From NCBI GenBank assembly GCA_019694345.1, contig JAIBCA010000069.1, positions 1-64,000 on the forward strand: a DNA stretch of 64,000 bases. Reading direction: 5' to 3'. This DNA comes from Pyrinomonadaceae bacterium (GTDB lineage Bacteria; Acidobacteriota; Blastocatellia; Pyrinomonadales; Pyrinomonadaceae). Shown in pieces: positions 44,713 through 54,829 of this stretch. The position numbers and the translations under genes are program-made. Each line of letters opens with the position of its first letter. The stretch's first letter is position 1. The notes below the pieces were generated by a model. That model was not told where the DNA came from. It was given only the letters and a program-made list of their open reading frames with translations, and did no database searches.

Positions 44713-45957
44713 TCAGGCGAACGCCTCGAGATATTTCACGCCCGACCCTGTATTGAATATCACCACGGACTCGCCTTCGCGGACCGCCTTCTGTTTGATC
44801 AGCTTTCTCAACGCCGGAAGGCAGGCGGCACCTTCAGGGGCGGTAAAGATGCCCGTCAAAGCGCCGATCTCGGCCACGGCCGCGACGAGTTCGGCATCCG
44901 TGACAGTTACAGCGGTACCGCCGGAGGCGCGGATCGCATCAAGGATAAGGAAATCGCCGATCGCCTTTGGCACCCGAAGCCCCGAGGCGACGGTCGAGGC
45001 GTTCTCAAATTCATCGGCGAACCTCTCGCCCGCGTGAAAGGCTCGCACGATAGGCGCGCATGTTTCGGATTGCACCGACACCATTCGCGGCCGTTCGCTG
45101 CCGATCCATCCCATCTGCTCCATTTCGTCAAAGGCTTTCCACATACCGATCAGGCCAGTGCCGCCGCCGGTCGGATACATGATGACATCGGGCAAACGAA
45201 GTTTGCCCGGCGATGAGTTATGAGTTTTGGGCGATGAGTTTCGGTTCCCGTTCTCATCACTGATCACTAATGACTCATTACTAAATTGCTCCGCAATTTC
45301 ATATCCCATCGTCTTTTTGCCCTCGACGCGGTACGGCTCCTTGAGCGTCGAAACGTCAAACCAGCCCATTTCTTCTTTCCTTTCGGCGACGATCTTGCCG
45401 CAGTCAGTGATCAGCCCGTCAATGAGCCTGACATTCGCACCGGTCTGCCGGCATTCGACGATATTCGCGTGCGGCGTGTCGGCGGGCATGAAGATGTTGG
45501 CTTCCATTCCTGCAAGAGCGGCGTACGCGGCCATGGCCCCGGCGGCGTTGCCCGCGCTCGGCACCGCTAGCTTTGTCACGCCGAGTTCGTTTGCCATCGA
45601 GATCGCGGCTGTCATTCCGCGGGCTTTGAACGACTGAGTCGGATTCTGTCCCTCGTCCTTGATGTAAAGGCCGAGTTTGATGGGTAGCGTCGCGGCGAGC
45701 CGGTCTGTTTTGAAAAGCGGTGTCCATCCCTCGCCGAGGCTGACGATATTCGCTTCATCGACGACCGGCAAAACTTCGCGATACCGCCACAACGAAGACT
45801 CGCGACCAGCAAGCGAATCCGGCGACAGTGTTTCGGCCGCCTTTTTGAGGTCATAGCGGACCAGCAGCGGCTTGCCGCAAGTTACGCAGAGATTCTGCAG
45901 CGTATTTGCCTCGTGCCGCTGCCCGCACAAAGCGCATTCGAGATGTGTGACATTCAT
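44713..45957 (-). CDS. thrC: Threonine synthase with an in-frame insertion
   Basis: A 414-residue PLP enzyme converting O-phosphohomoserine to threonine. An N-terminal zinc ribbon (C8/C11 and C24/C27 in 'LECALCGQ', 'LCVTCGKP') precedes the fold type II domain; the PLP lysine is K111 in 'NPTQSFKARG' and the phosphate loop is 'PTGGGTGLIG'. Residues ~226-254, coded by about 45196-45282, are a low-complexity extra segment ('SNESLVISDENGNRNSS') with no counterpart in the family. It arises from a repeat-like DNA insertion that kept the frame. The gene lies 9 bases from the upstream permease stop and 187 before the next. Other hom/thrB genes are not here. Confidence 0.92.
   Translation of the reverse strand: MNVTHLECALCGQRHEANTLQNLCVTCGKPLLVRYDLKKAAETLSPDSLAGRESSLWRYREVLPVVDEANIVSLGEGWTPLFKTDRLAATLPIKLGLYIKDEGQNPTQSFKARGMTAAISMANELGVTKLAVPSAGNAAGAMAAYAALAGMEANIFMPADTPHANIVECRQTGANVRLIDGLITDCGKIVAERKEEMGWFDVSTLKEPYRVEGKKTMGYEIAEQFSNESLVISDENGNRNSSPKTHNSSPGKLRLPDVIMYPTGGGTGLIGMWKAFDEMEQMGWIGSERPRMVSVQSETCAPIVRAFHAGERFADEFENASTVASGLRVPKAIGDFLILDAIRASGGTAVTVTDAELVAAVAEIGALTGIFTAPEGAACLPALRKLIKQKAVREGESVVIFNTGSGVKYLEAFA
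45189..45282. repeat. Repeat-like insertion inside thrC
   Basis: It starts with a perfect 9-bp hairpin (CGGGCAAAC-GAA-GTTTGCCCG, 45189-45209) and goes on with tandem-like GATGAGTTATGAGTT / GGCGATGAGTT and ACTGATCACTAATGACTC units. These direct and inverted short words look like an intergenic repeat rather than coding sequence, though it translates without a stop in the thrC frame. Confidence 0.6.
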
Positions 45958-45966
45958 AAGATCTAA

Positions 45967-47229
45967 CTATATCCCGCGCATTGCCTCGACCGGATCGAGC
46001 CGAGACGCCCTCAGAGCCGGATAGAATCCGGCGATCAATCCGACCAGCACCGACGCCCCGAATCCGGCAGCGATCGCCCAAAACGGTACTGCCGCCGGAA
46101 AGCTGACGATGTTTCTCACGGCAAACGCGAGGAACAGCCCGGCTGCGATCCCACTGAGGCCGCCAAGACCGGTCAACGTGATCGCCTCGACCAGAAACTG
46201 TGTCAATATCTCACTTCGTGTTGCCCCGAGAGCCCGCCGAATGCCGATCTCGGGAGTTCGCTCCTTTACCGACACGAGCATTATATTCATAACGCCGACG
46301 CCGCCAACAAACAAACTCGCGAGAGCGATAGGCACGACGATGACGCCAAGTCCGCTGATAACATCATCGACGAGTTCGAAAACCTGCTCCGAGCGATTCA
46401 CGCCAAAGTTGTTGGCGTCCGACGCTTTCAGGCCTCGTCTCTGCCGCAGCAGGAAGGTCACCTCGTCCGTCACCTCGTCCACGCGGCCGTTCGGCGCCCG
46501 CACGGCAATGAGTGTCTCCTCGATCTCAGGATAGAATTTTTCGGCCGTTTCAAATGGGATGTAAACCGTCCGCTCGTCGAGTTCGTCACTGCCGATCACG
46601 CCCTCGCCGCTCGCACGGGCAAGCACGCCGATAACCCGAAACAGTTTTCCGTCGATCTTAACGTCCTCACCGACGGGATCGAGATCTTCGAACACCTGCT
46701 TTGCAATTCCGAAACCGATAACGGCAACCGACGCCCGGCCGCGCCGCTCCGCTTCAGTGAAAAATCGGCCTCGCTCGATCGGGACGTTGATCACTTCCGG
46801 ATAATTTTCCCATACCCCGAGGATCAAGGGATTTATGCCCTCCCGAGAGCGGGCGGTCAGTTTGGGAATGTCCGCAGACGGGCCATAGCTGCCGCGGACC
46901 TTCTGAGGCGAAACGGCCTGCGGCGAACTCAATTCGGATACGGCGATCGCGTCGTCTAGCGTAAAGTCCTTTCTCTGTCTTTCCTCAGCTGTCGGCTGCT
47001 GCAGCGACGGGCCGATCCGAGCCTGCTTGGTAAAGTAGATCACGTTAGGAGCGCTTTTGTCCGACACCTCCTGAACCCTCTGCGACAGACCGGTCAGCAC
47101 CGCCCCAACCAGTGCAACGACCGCCGTGCCGATAATGACACCGGTCAGAGTCAGCCCCGACCGCAGCTTATTGCTCCGGATCGAATCGATGACCGTTCTC
47201 CAAGTATCATTTAATCGTTGAATATTCAC
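45967..47229 (-). CDS. MacB/FtsX-type ABC permease
   Basis: A 420-residue permease: first helix at 'SGLTLTGVIIGTAVVALVGAVL', a ~230-residue periplasmic domain with 'VIGVLARASGEG', and three C-terminal helices with 'VKERTPEIGIRRALGATRSE' and the ending 'LRASRLDPVEAMRGI'. Starts at GTG 47229, 19 bases after the end of the broken permease gene, and its stop is 9 bases before thrC. Same family as the two other permeases here, likely paralogues of a tandem array. No cognate ATPase or membrane-fusion protein is in the window. Confidence 0.88.
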   Translation of the reverse strand: MNIQRLNDTWRTVIDSIRSNKLRSGLTLTGVIIGTAVVALVGAVLTGLSQRVQEVSDKSAPNVIYFTKQARIGPSLQQPTAEERQRKDFTLDDAIAVSELSSPQAVSPQKVRGSYGPSADIPKLTARSREGINPLILGVWENYPEVINVPIERGRFFTEAERRGRASVAVIGFGIAKQVFEDLDPVGEDVKIDGKLFRVIGVLARASGEGVIGSDELDERTVYIPFETAEKFYPEIEETLIAVRAPNGRVDEVTDEVTFLLRQRRGLKASDANNFGVNRSEQVFELVDDVISGLGVIVVPIALASLFVGGVGVMNIMLVSVKERTPEIGIRRALGATRSEILTQFLVEAITLTGLGGLSGIAAGLFLAFAVRNIVSFPAAVPFWAIAAGFGASVLVGLIAGFYPALRASRLDPVEAMRGI

Positions 47230-47248
47230 TTTGGTTACGCCGGTGCGG

Positions 47249-48517
47249 TCATTCCGACCGAAGAGCCTCTATCGGATCGAGAGCGGCAGCCTGCCTCGCC
47301 GGCACGACCCCAAAAACGATCCCGACCGCACATGAAACGCCAATTGCAGCGACAACGGCCCAAGCCGGGACGGTCAGCGGCAACTTGGTCGCCAAGGCCA
47401 GAAGCCAGACGATGGCGGCGGCAAAAAGCACACCGATCGCCCCGCCGATCACGGTCAGCGTAGTCGTTTCGATCAAAAACTGGATCAGAATATCGCGACG
47501 CCTGGCCCCGACCGCTATTCGCACACCTATCTCTCTGGTCCGTTCTGTCACGGACGAAAGCATCATGTTCATCACCACTATTCCACCGACAAACAGCGAG
47601 ATACCTGTCAACGGGTAAACAATGGTGCCGACGATACCCGTCAACGAAGCCGAAAATGCCTGAACGCTTTTTGCGGTCACAAAGCTGAAATTGTCTTCTT
47701 TTTCAGTGCCGATCAGCTTTCGCTGGATCCTCAAGGCCACACGAACACGCTCCTCCACGTCTGCGAGCGAGAGTCTTTCGGCTTCTTTGGACTTTGCAAG
47801 AATTGCCAGTGAACGGGATCGCGATCCAAATATCCGCGTGAATGTGCCGAGCGGTATTTGAACAAATCCATCCTGCGACGAACCAAATGATGAACCGCGG
47901 GGTTCGGCAACACCGATGATGGTTTAGCGCATTTGCCCTAGTTGGATCTCCTCGCCGACCGGACTTGCTGCTCCGAATAGCTCCTCGACTATATCCTGGC
48001 CTACGATGCAAACGTTTCGCCTGTAAGCATCGTCTGCCGAGACAAATCCGCGGCCGTACGCGATCTTGATATTGGAAAGTTCGGTGATGTTTGCCGTAAC
48101 ACCCTGAATAGAAACGCCGGCCAGGGTTTTGGCACCTCGGCGCACCGGCAGAACAGCCGAGCCCTCGGCACCAAACAGGATATCTCCGCCCAGTCGCTCG
48201 TTGAGATAGGTCAGATCGTCAGCAAAGATATCCGGGCGTTTTGCCTGAGCTTCCACAAAAGCTTGTCCGTCAGATCCAAAATCCTGAAACGAAGCCTTTT
48301 CGATGCGCAGGACGTCCGGAGCAAAGCCGGCAGTTGCATTAACGATGAACGTTTGTGCACCCTGCAGGAGCGCCGCTACGGTCACGACCACGGCGACCCC
48401 AACGACAATGCCGATGATCGTCAGAGCCGAACGGGTGCGGTTCGCGCGAACGGAATCCCACGCCAGGGATATCGATTCGCGAAACAGGTTGAATCTGGCT
48501 CGAACGGTAAGCTGCAC
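47249..48517 (-). pseudogene. MacB/FtsX-type permease interrupted by one in-frame TAA
   Basis: Both halves are in the same frame: 48517-47927 codes the N-terminal part ('LTIIGIVVGVAVVVTVAALL' helix and periplasmic domain ending 'GEEIQLGQMR'), then TAA at 47926-47924, then 'TIIGVAEPRGSSFG' and on to the C-terminal helices ('TERTREIGVRIAVGARRRD', 'QAAALDPIEALRSE') at 47249. The family usually has an aromatic residue before T-[IV]-I-G-V, so the stop most likely replaced TAC/TAT by one base change. Total length 422 codons, as expected. The gene is followed by an intact paralogue. Either a recent pseudogene, a sequencing error or, less likely, a readthrough site. The GTG start lacks a clear ribosome-binding site. 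Confidence 0.85.
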
Positions 48518-48660
48518 AGCGTGATCCGATCAGGTTCGCACACCAAACACCATCTGCCCGATCTGCGTCAGGCATTGCGCGATCCTGTCGGTAGGTTCAT
48601 TCTAACGCTCAACCGCAGCAAAACGAATGGCGGCCGTCAGGGTTTGACGTGCTGAACGGC

Positions 48661-49257
48661 CTATTTCTTGAATACGAACTCTTTTACCAGATTGAACATG
48701 GCATTGACGCCCAACGATATGCCGCCGCTCTTCATTCCGTCCTTCCAGTCGTACCGCGCCGGATACCACAGTTCGTTGGCGACGACGTTTGCCGTAAAGG
48801 TCCCGACGATACGCGGTACTCCGACGGTGCGTTTGCCGTTCGCCTTACGGGCAGTCACGGTCGAGAGCAGAGCATTGCCAACGCGTGAACCAACATCACG
48901 TTTGGTACTGCGGTAATAACTGCTGTCGAGTTTGAACGCTTCGTCAAGGCCGTAGATGACGGTATTTCGGATCGCGTTCCTGCCAAGGTTCGAGGCAACG
49001 CGCCTGCCGAAGCCTTCGCCGGACCTGCCCCACTCCTTGGGGCTGTCCGCCGCGGTTGCAAATGCGGCTCCTGCACCGATACCGATCCATGCCGTCGGGC
49101 CCACCGTGTCCTTGACGAATCGCTTGAAACGCTTTTCGGCATTTGGCCGAACGTAAGATGCCTGGTCGTTCGATGCCGGTGCCGGGCTCGTCGACTGAGC
49201 CGCCGTCGCTAGTGCGCTGATCGAGGTCAGCAGAAGGGTAATTAGCACTTTTTTCAT
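48661..49257 (-). CDS. Exported protein of unknown function
   Basis: A 198-residue protein with signal peptide ('VLITLLLTSISALATAAQ'). The mature part contains 'GPTAWIGIGAGAAFATAAD', then 'EGFGRRVASNLGRNAIRNTV' and 'VGTFTANVVANELWYPARYD', which suggests a membrane-associated beta or amphipathic protein. I recognise no family; such short Gly/Ala-rich proteins are common in Acidobacteriota. It is upstream of the permease array, same strand, and 35 bases after the esterase stop. Confidence 0.7.
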   Translation of the reverse strand: MKKVLITLLLTSISALATAAQSTSPAPASNDQASYVRPNAEKRFKRFVKDTVGPTAWIGIGAGAAFATAADSPKEWGRSGEGFGRRVASNLGRNAIRNTVIYGLDEAFKLDSSYYRSTKRDVGSRVGNALLSTVTARKANGKRTVGVPRIVGTFTANVVANELWYPARYDWKDGMKSGGISLGVNAMFNLVKEFVFKK

Positions 49258-49292
49258 ACAGAATTGCTTTCGAAAGGATCGTAGTTACGGAT

Positions 49293-49985
49293 TCACTTCG
49301 CCAGCATCGGTTTTAACGCTTTGTAAACGTTTTCGGTCATCAATCGCTCGCCTTCGGCGTTAGGGTGGATGCCGTCGGCCTGATTCAGTTCCTTTTTCAA
49401 AGCGATGCCATCGAGCAGGAACGGAAGAAAATCAAGCTTGTGTTCGGTGGCAAGATCGGGAAAAAGATTAATAAAATCCCTCGAATAATCGTTGCCGCCG
49501 CCGGGCGGAGCGAGCATGCCGCACAGCAAGACCCGCACGTTCTTAGCCTTTGCCTTGCGGATCATCGTATCGAGATTGGCCTTCACTTTCGCCGGCGGAA
49601 CCCCACGCATCAGGTCATTGGCACCCAATTCAAGGATAAGGATCTTGATATTCTCCATTTCAAGTACCCAATCGATGCGCTCCAGGCCGCCTAGGGTCGT
49701 GTCGCCCGATACTCCCGCGTTGATGACCTCCAGATCGAAACCGTCCGCCGCCAATCTTTGCTGCAAAAGGTACGGATACGATTCTTTTTCGAGCAGACCG
49801 AACCCTGCCGTCAGGCTGTCGCCAAAAGCGACGACCTTTGGCCGGTCGGCCTTGATCTGCGGAGTCGCCAGCGGCTTTGCAGATGCGGCCGAATTCTGCG
49901 AGCCACCGGACGATGCACATCCGGCGCCGAACAGGACAACAAATATGAAACTTACGAGCGAATAATATCGAATAACAGACCGCAT
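49293..49985 (-). CDS. SGNH/GDSL arylesterase (TesA-like lipoprotein)
   Basis: A 230-residue secreted esterase. The lipobox is 'VVLFGAGCASSG' (C23). Catalytic blocks: nucleophile S57 in 'VVAFGDSLTAGFGL', the oxyanion Gly in 'VSGDTTLGG', Asn in 'LELGANDLMRG' and the Asp-His pair in 'DGIHPNAEG'. It hydrolyses acyl-ester and thioester bonds in the periplasm. Its start faces that of a YbbA-like ATPase (123 bases between), the same divergent arrangement as tesA with ybbA-ybbP in E. coli. Confidence 0.92.
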   Translation of the reverse strand: MRSVIRYYSLVSFIFVVLFGAGCASSGGSQNSAASAKPLATPQIKADRPKVVAFGDSLTAGFGLLEKESYPYLLQQRLAADGFDLEVINAGVSGDTTLGGLERIDWVLEMENIKILILELGANDLMRGVPPAKVKANLDTMIRKAKAKNVRVLLCGMLAPPGGGNDYSRDFINLFPDLATEHKLDFLPFLLDGIALKKELNQADGIHPNAEGERLMTENVYKALKPMLAK

Positions 49986-50108
49986 AGTTTAGTTTACTGT
50001 TGTTATTACGTGCGTTACGCAATTTTCGATGCAAGATAATTGAAACTTGTCCGGCTTATTTTCGCAAGTTAATATTCAAAATGGGCCACGGAGGCCAATA
50101 TTCCCGAT

Positions 50109-50807
<699 letters not shown>

Positions 50808-50870
50808 TGTGAAATCGCTATGTTGGCGTCTCTTTTTTCACGTGATCCTCGTTCGGCAGTAAATTAAACG

Positions 50871-53396
50871 ATGAAATTCATCCTCAACCTGACAATTCGC
50901 GAGATCAGATCTTCCTGGCGGCGTTTGCTGTTCTTTTTTCTCTGTATCGCTCTTGGAGTTGGGTCGGTCGTCGCTCTTCGTTCGCTGATCCAAAATCTGA
51001 CCAAGGCAGTTGGCACGGATGCTCGTGCACTTCTGACCGCGGACATCGAGTTGAGTTCGACCAATGACTTTTCGCCGGCAGAGATCGCCAAGATCGAGTC
51101 AGTGATAGGAAATTCGACGATCGTCGAGGCTCGTAACGAGACGATCACCACGGCTATGATGGTACGGCCGGCAGACCCATCGAACGAGTCGGTCAAATTT
51201 GTGGAACTGAAAGGCATCGAGCCGCCATTCCCACTCGTCGGTCAATTCACCATCTCGGGCGGACAACCTTTCGACTTTGCCTTGCTCCGCGATAACGGTG
51301 CGGTAATTGCCGAGATACTGCTCGAGGATCTTAAGGTCAAGATCGGTGACAAGATCAGGATCGGTGAGGGCGAGTTCACAATTCGCGCGTCCTTTGACGA
51401 AGAACCCGGCGGCACCAATGGATTCAGGCTCGGCGGACGCGTCTTTATCGAAAAAAAGGCGTTCGACTCGGCCGGCATCACCCGCAACACGGGCCGCATC
51501 CGTCGCCGCATTCTTTTTCGAACTTCTGATAATCCGGGTGCATTGGTTCGCCAGCTTCGCGAGGCATTAAAAGGCACGACGATCACGACAGCGTCTTATC
51601 GCGAACAGCAGGAGAATATGGGCGAGCAGTTCACACGCACTGAGAACTATCTCGCCCTGACGGGGCTTCTCATCCTTGTCCTCGGCGGGGTCGGCGTTTG
51701 GAACGTGGCCCGGGCGTTCGTCGAACAGAAACGAAAGACCGTCGCCGTACTCAAGTGTCTTGGGGCCGGCGGTACACGGGTCATTTCGGTTTACCTTTTA
51801 CAGATCCTGACCCTCGGGTCCGTCGGCAGCATATTCGGCGTGGGCCTTGCCCAGGCGGCTATGCTTTTTGTGAAATGGCGCTTTGTGGACGCCATGCCGG
51901 CCAAAATGACATATGGCGTAAGTCTTTCGACCGGCTTTCAGGGTGCCGTACTTGGCGTACTGATATCGTTGCTTTTCTCGGCGTTGCCGCTGCTCCAGAT
52001 CCGAACCATCAAGCCAAAGCTACTTTTGCGGGATGAAAACAACTCGAGCATGACGAACCTCGATTGGACCAAATGGATCTTCGGCATCATCTCGCTTGCC
52101 GGTTTGCTCGGATTGGCGGTTTGGCAGGCGGGTTCATGGAAGGTCGGGGTCTTTTTCCTGGCCGGCCTTGCCATAACGTCCGTGATCCTATATTCGGCGG
52201 CAGCGGTGCTGACCTGGCTGCTCCGCCGGGTCAAGCGATTTTCGTCGTTTTCAGTCACCCAGGCGATCAATTCGCTTTACCGGCCGGGCAATCAGACCCG
52301 TATCATTCTGCTTGCGGTCGGGCTGGGCGCGTTCGTCGTGCTAGCGGTACAGTCAATGCAGGCCAATTTGGTCCGCGAGTTTGATTTTTCGCGAAATCAG
52401 AAACTGCCGAGCCTTTTCTTTGTCGATATCCAAAAGAGCCAGGTTGAGGAACTGAGGCAGTTGCTGGCTGAACGGACGGGCGAGCAGCCCGAGATCATCC
52501 CGACGGTTCGGGCCCGTGTGGCTTACGTCAACGGTCAACCATTCGATTACACGAATCGCGAAGTGCGTCAACAGCAGGGCCAGATCGGACGCGAGTTCGC
52601 CGTGACATATCGCGAAAAGCTCGACGAGAACGAGAGCGTCGTTTCCGGCCAGTGGTGGACCGCTTCGGCGGCGGATGTTCCCGAGGTGTCGATCGAAGAA
52701 GACATGGCCGCGAGACTGCAAGTGACCGCCGGCGATTCGGTGACATTCGACATCTCCGGCCGCAAGATCACAGCCCGCGTGGCAAACATCCGAAAGCTCG
52801 ATCTTCGCAATACACGGACTGCGTTCATTTTTGTGTTCAGGCCTGGCGTCCTCGAAAAAGCTCCGCAGAGTTTCGCCGCGACCGTCCTCCGGCACCTGGG
52901 TGCGACCGACCGTCAACGGCTGCAGCGTGATACGCTTGAACGCTTTCCGAACATACAGATCTTTGACGTCGCGGACATCATCGCGACGGTTCAGCGTCTG
53001 ATCGCCAATTTTGTCCTCGCTGTCTCGTTCGTCGGCAGCTTTGTGATGCTCAGCGGTATTCTGATCCTGATCGGGTCCATTGCTTTGACCAAATCACAAA
53101 GGGTTTACGAAAATGCGATCCTCAAGACGCTCGGTGCCAAACGGCGTGTGCTGGCTGCGATATTGTTTGTCGAATACGGATTGCTCGGCCTGCTCGCCGG
53201 GCTCATCGGTGCGGGTTTTGCGACCGCCCTGTCTTACGCTGTAAGTCGCTTCGTGATGAATATCAAATGGGAATTTGATCCGGTTGGAATGTTACTCGGC
53301 ATCGCCGTCACCGCGTTCCTGGTAATGGCCGTCGGTGTCGCCGCGAGTTTTGACGTTCTATTCCGCAAACCGCTCGGCACGCTTCGGTCGCAATAA
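50871..53396 (+). CDS. Large ABC permease with two FtsX domains (YbbP-like)
   Basis: An 841-residue permease, normal for YbbP/LolE-like fused proteins. It has an N-terminal helix ('LLFFFLCIALGVGSVVALRS'), a periplasmic domain, a first FtsX domain with 'EQKRKTVAVLKCLGAGGTRV', a central helical section, a second periplasmic domain and a second FtsX domain with 'YENAILKTLGAKRRVLAAIL'. The ATPase is encoded just upstream. As in E. coli, the pair is divergent from a tesA-like gene. Its stop is 7 bases before the convergent gene. Confidence 0.9.
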   Translation: MKFILNLTIREIRSSWRRLLFFFLCIALGVGSVVALRSLIQNLTKAVGTDARALLTADIELSSTNDFSPAEIAKIESVIGNSTIVEARNETITTAMMVRPADPSNESVKFVELKGIEPPFPLVGQFTISGGQPFDFALLRDNGAVIAEILLEDLKVKIGDKIRIGEGEFTIRASFDEEPGGTNGFRLGGRVFIEKKAFDSAGITRNTGRIRRRILFRTSDNPGALVRQLREALKGTTITTASYREQQENMGEQFTRTENYLALTGLLILVLGGVGVWNVARAFVEQKRKTVAVLKCLGAGGTRVISVYLLQILTLGSVGSIFGVGLAQAAMLFVKWRFVDAMPAKMTYGVSLSTGFQGAVLGVLISLLFSALPLLQIRTIKPKLLLRDENNSSMTNLDWTKWIFGIISLAGLLGLAVWQAGSWKVGVFFLAGLAITSVILYSAAAVLTWLLRRVKRFSSFSVTQAINSLYRPGNQTRIILLAVGLGAFVVLAVQSMQANLVREFDFSRNQKLPSLFFVDIQKSQVEELRQLLAERTGEQPEIIPTVRARVAYVNGQPFDYTNREVRQQQGQIGREFAVTYREKLDENESVVSGQWWTASAADVPEVSIEEDMAARLQVTAGDSVTFDISGRKITARVANIRKLDLRNTRTAFIFVFRPGVLEKAPQSFAATVLRHLGATDRQRLQRDTLERFPNIQIFDVADIIATVQRLIANFVLAVSFVGSFVMLSGILILIGSIALTKSQRVYENAILKTLGAKRRVLAAILFVEYGLLGLLAGLIGAGFATALSYAVSRFVMNIKWEFDPVGMLLGIAVTAFLVMAVGVAASFDVLFRKPLGTLRSQ

Positions 53397-53403
53397 GATG
53401 GAA

Positions 53404-54678
53404 CTAGCCTTTTGGCACCTCGAACGGGTGCTTTTCAAGGACTGCTCTCATATTGACCTGAGCAAAAAGGGTCTCAACGTAAGCTCCGAATCGGTGAAGG
53501 ATCGGAACGAGATCCTTTTTCTCTTTGGTAACGATGATCTCCTCGGCAAATCGCTCGAACGTTTCCTTATCTTTGTAAAAAAGAAACGAAACAGCCTCCT
53601 CGAGGTAAGATTCGAGTGCCGAGTTCAGCGCCGAGACATTTGCCGGCTCAGGCTCACGTTCCGCCCGCTGGGCGAGTTTCATAATGTCGTATAGGTCTTG
53701 GCGAAGCTTGATCGAACGCCTTAGTTTGACCTCAAAATTCGGGAATAGGTCCAATGCGTCGGCTGCCGGTTCAAAATGGCGGGCAAACCCTGTCAAAATG
53801 TGCTGAAAACTCTCGGTCAGCACCGCGTGTGCGGCCTCGATCCGGGCATATACCGACGTCGCCGGCCTGACTGTCGTGAGTCCTGCAAGCTCGAGTTGGA
53901 CGACCTTTTTCAACTCGATCGACGCCATGTATGATGCTCCGTCGATCGCGGCCGTAAATTCGTCATCAGCATCGCCGGAACGCTCAACGCGGTGATTAAG
54001 GTGGGCAATGAGTTCGAGCGCCATTTCGTTGATACGTGAGAACAGCAGCAGGGACGGCTTTAATGGCTCGTCGGCGGCGAGCATTCGACCGACGATGTCC
54101 AGCAGCCGCAGTATCCGACCGAATCTCGGCAGGATGACGGCAAACTCCGATCGCTCGGCTCCTTGCGTTCCCAGAACAGTTCTCTGCAAAACCTCCGGCA
54201 GGTGTTCGTTTCCGCCGCTTTCGGTAATGGCGATCAACTTTGGATAAGCCGGAACCGATGCAAGTCGATCGATAAATACTCGGCACCATGCCTGCCACTC
54301 CGCAAGACCGAGTGAATCCGATCCTTGAAGGCTTTCCGCCAGCAGGAGCGGTTCACGCAATGCGGCCCCAAACTCGAGCAGTTCCTCCATCGTCAAACCA
54401 TACTCGGGCTTCAGGGCATCCTCCGCAAGTGAGGCCGTCAAAACCAGCCGCGAACACCGCTGAAGGACATTGTGCGATAACCTAAGATGGCGGATCAGGT
54501 CGGCACCCGCACTCTGAGCGGCCCGGTCGCCAAATGCATCGCCCGCAGCCGACAAAAAGCTGTCGAGGCCGGCGGTCCAGCCTGCCAACTCTAGCATCGA
54601 GTCACCGGCGGCAGAAACCGGGTCCGATGGGACCGGCTCCGAAACGAAGTTGTGTTGTTCAGTAATGGCGGATCGCAA
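53404..54678 (-). CDS. Helical protein of unknown function
   Basis: A 424-residue soluble, mostly alpha-helical protein rich in Leu, Glu and Ala. Segments such as 'AEDALKPEYGLTMEELLEFG' and 'YAKLRRSIKLRQDLYDIMKL'-type helices suggest a helical-bundle scaffold; no signal peptide, metal motif or known domain is seen. The start used is TTG at 54678 with GGGGAA upstream; the first in-frame ATG is at 54597 ('MLELAGWTAG'). It is divergent from rdgB (151 bases) and its stop faces the YbbP gene. Confidence 0.6.
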   Translation of the reverse strand: MRSAITEQHNFVSEPVPSDPVSAAGDSMLELAGWTAGLDSFLSAAGDAFGDRAAQSAGADLIRHLRLSHNVLQRCSRLVLTASLAEDALKPEYGLTMEELLEFGAALREPLLLAESLQGSDSLGLAEWQAWCRVFIDRLASVPAYPKLIAITESGGNEHLPEVLQRTVLGTQGAERSEFAVILPRFGRILRLLDIVGRMLAADEPLKPSLLLFSRINEMALELIAHLNHRVERSGDADDEFTAAIDGASYMASIELKKVVQLELAGLTTVRPATSVYARIEAAHAVLTESFQHILTGFARHFEPAADALDLFPNFEVKLRRSIKLRQDLYDIMKLAQRAEREPEPANVSALNSALESYLEEAVSFLFYKDKETFERFAEEIIVTKEKKDLVPILHRFGAYVETLFAQVNMRAVLEKHPFEVPKG

Positions 54679-54829
54679 TGTGTGAATTCCCCGTTTAAGA
54701 GCGAAAAAGCAGAGGCGGCCAATGGAACAGGCCGATAACTCTATTTATACATTTATTTTACCGCTATTGGCAATGTAAATCGCTCGGGGCCGTGACGCCG
54801 GTGTAACTATCGGGATATATTGTCGTTAT

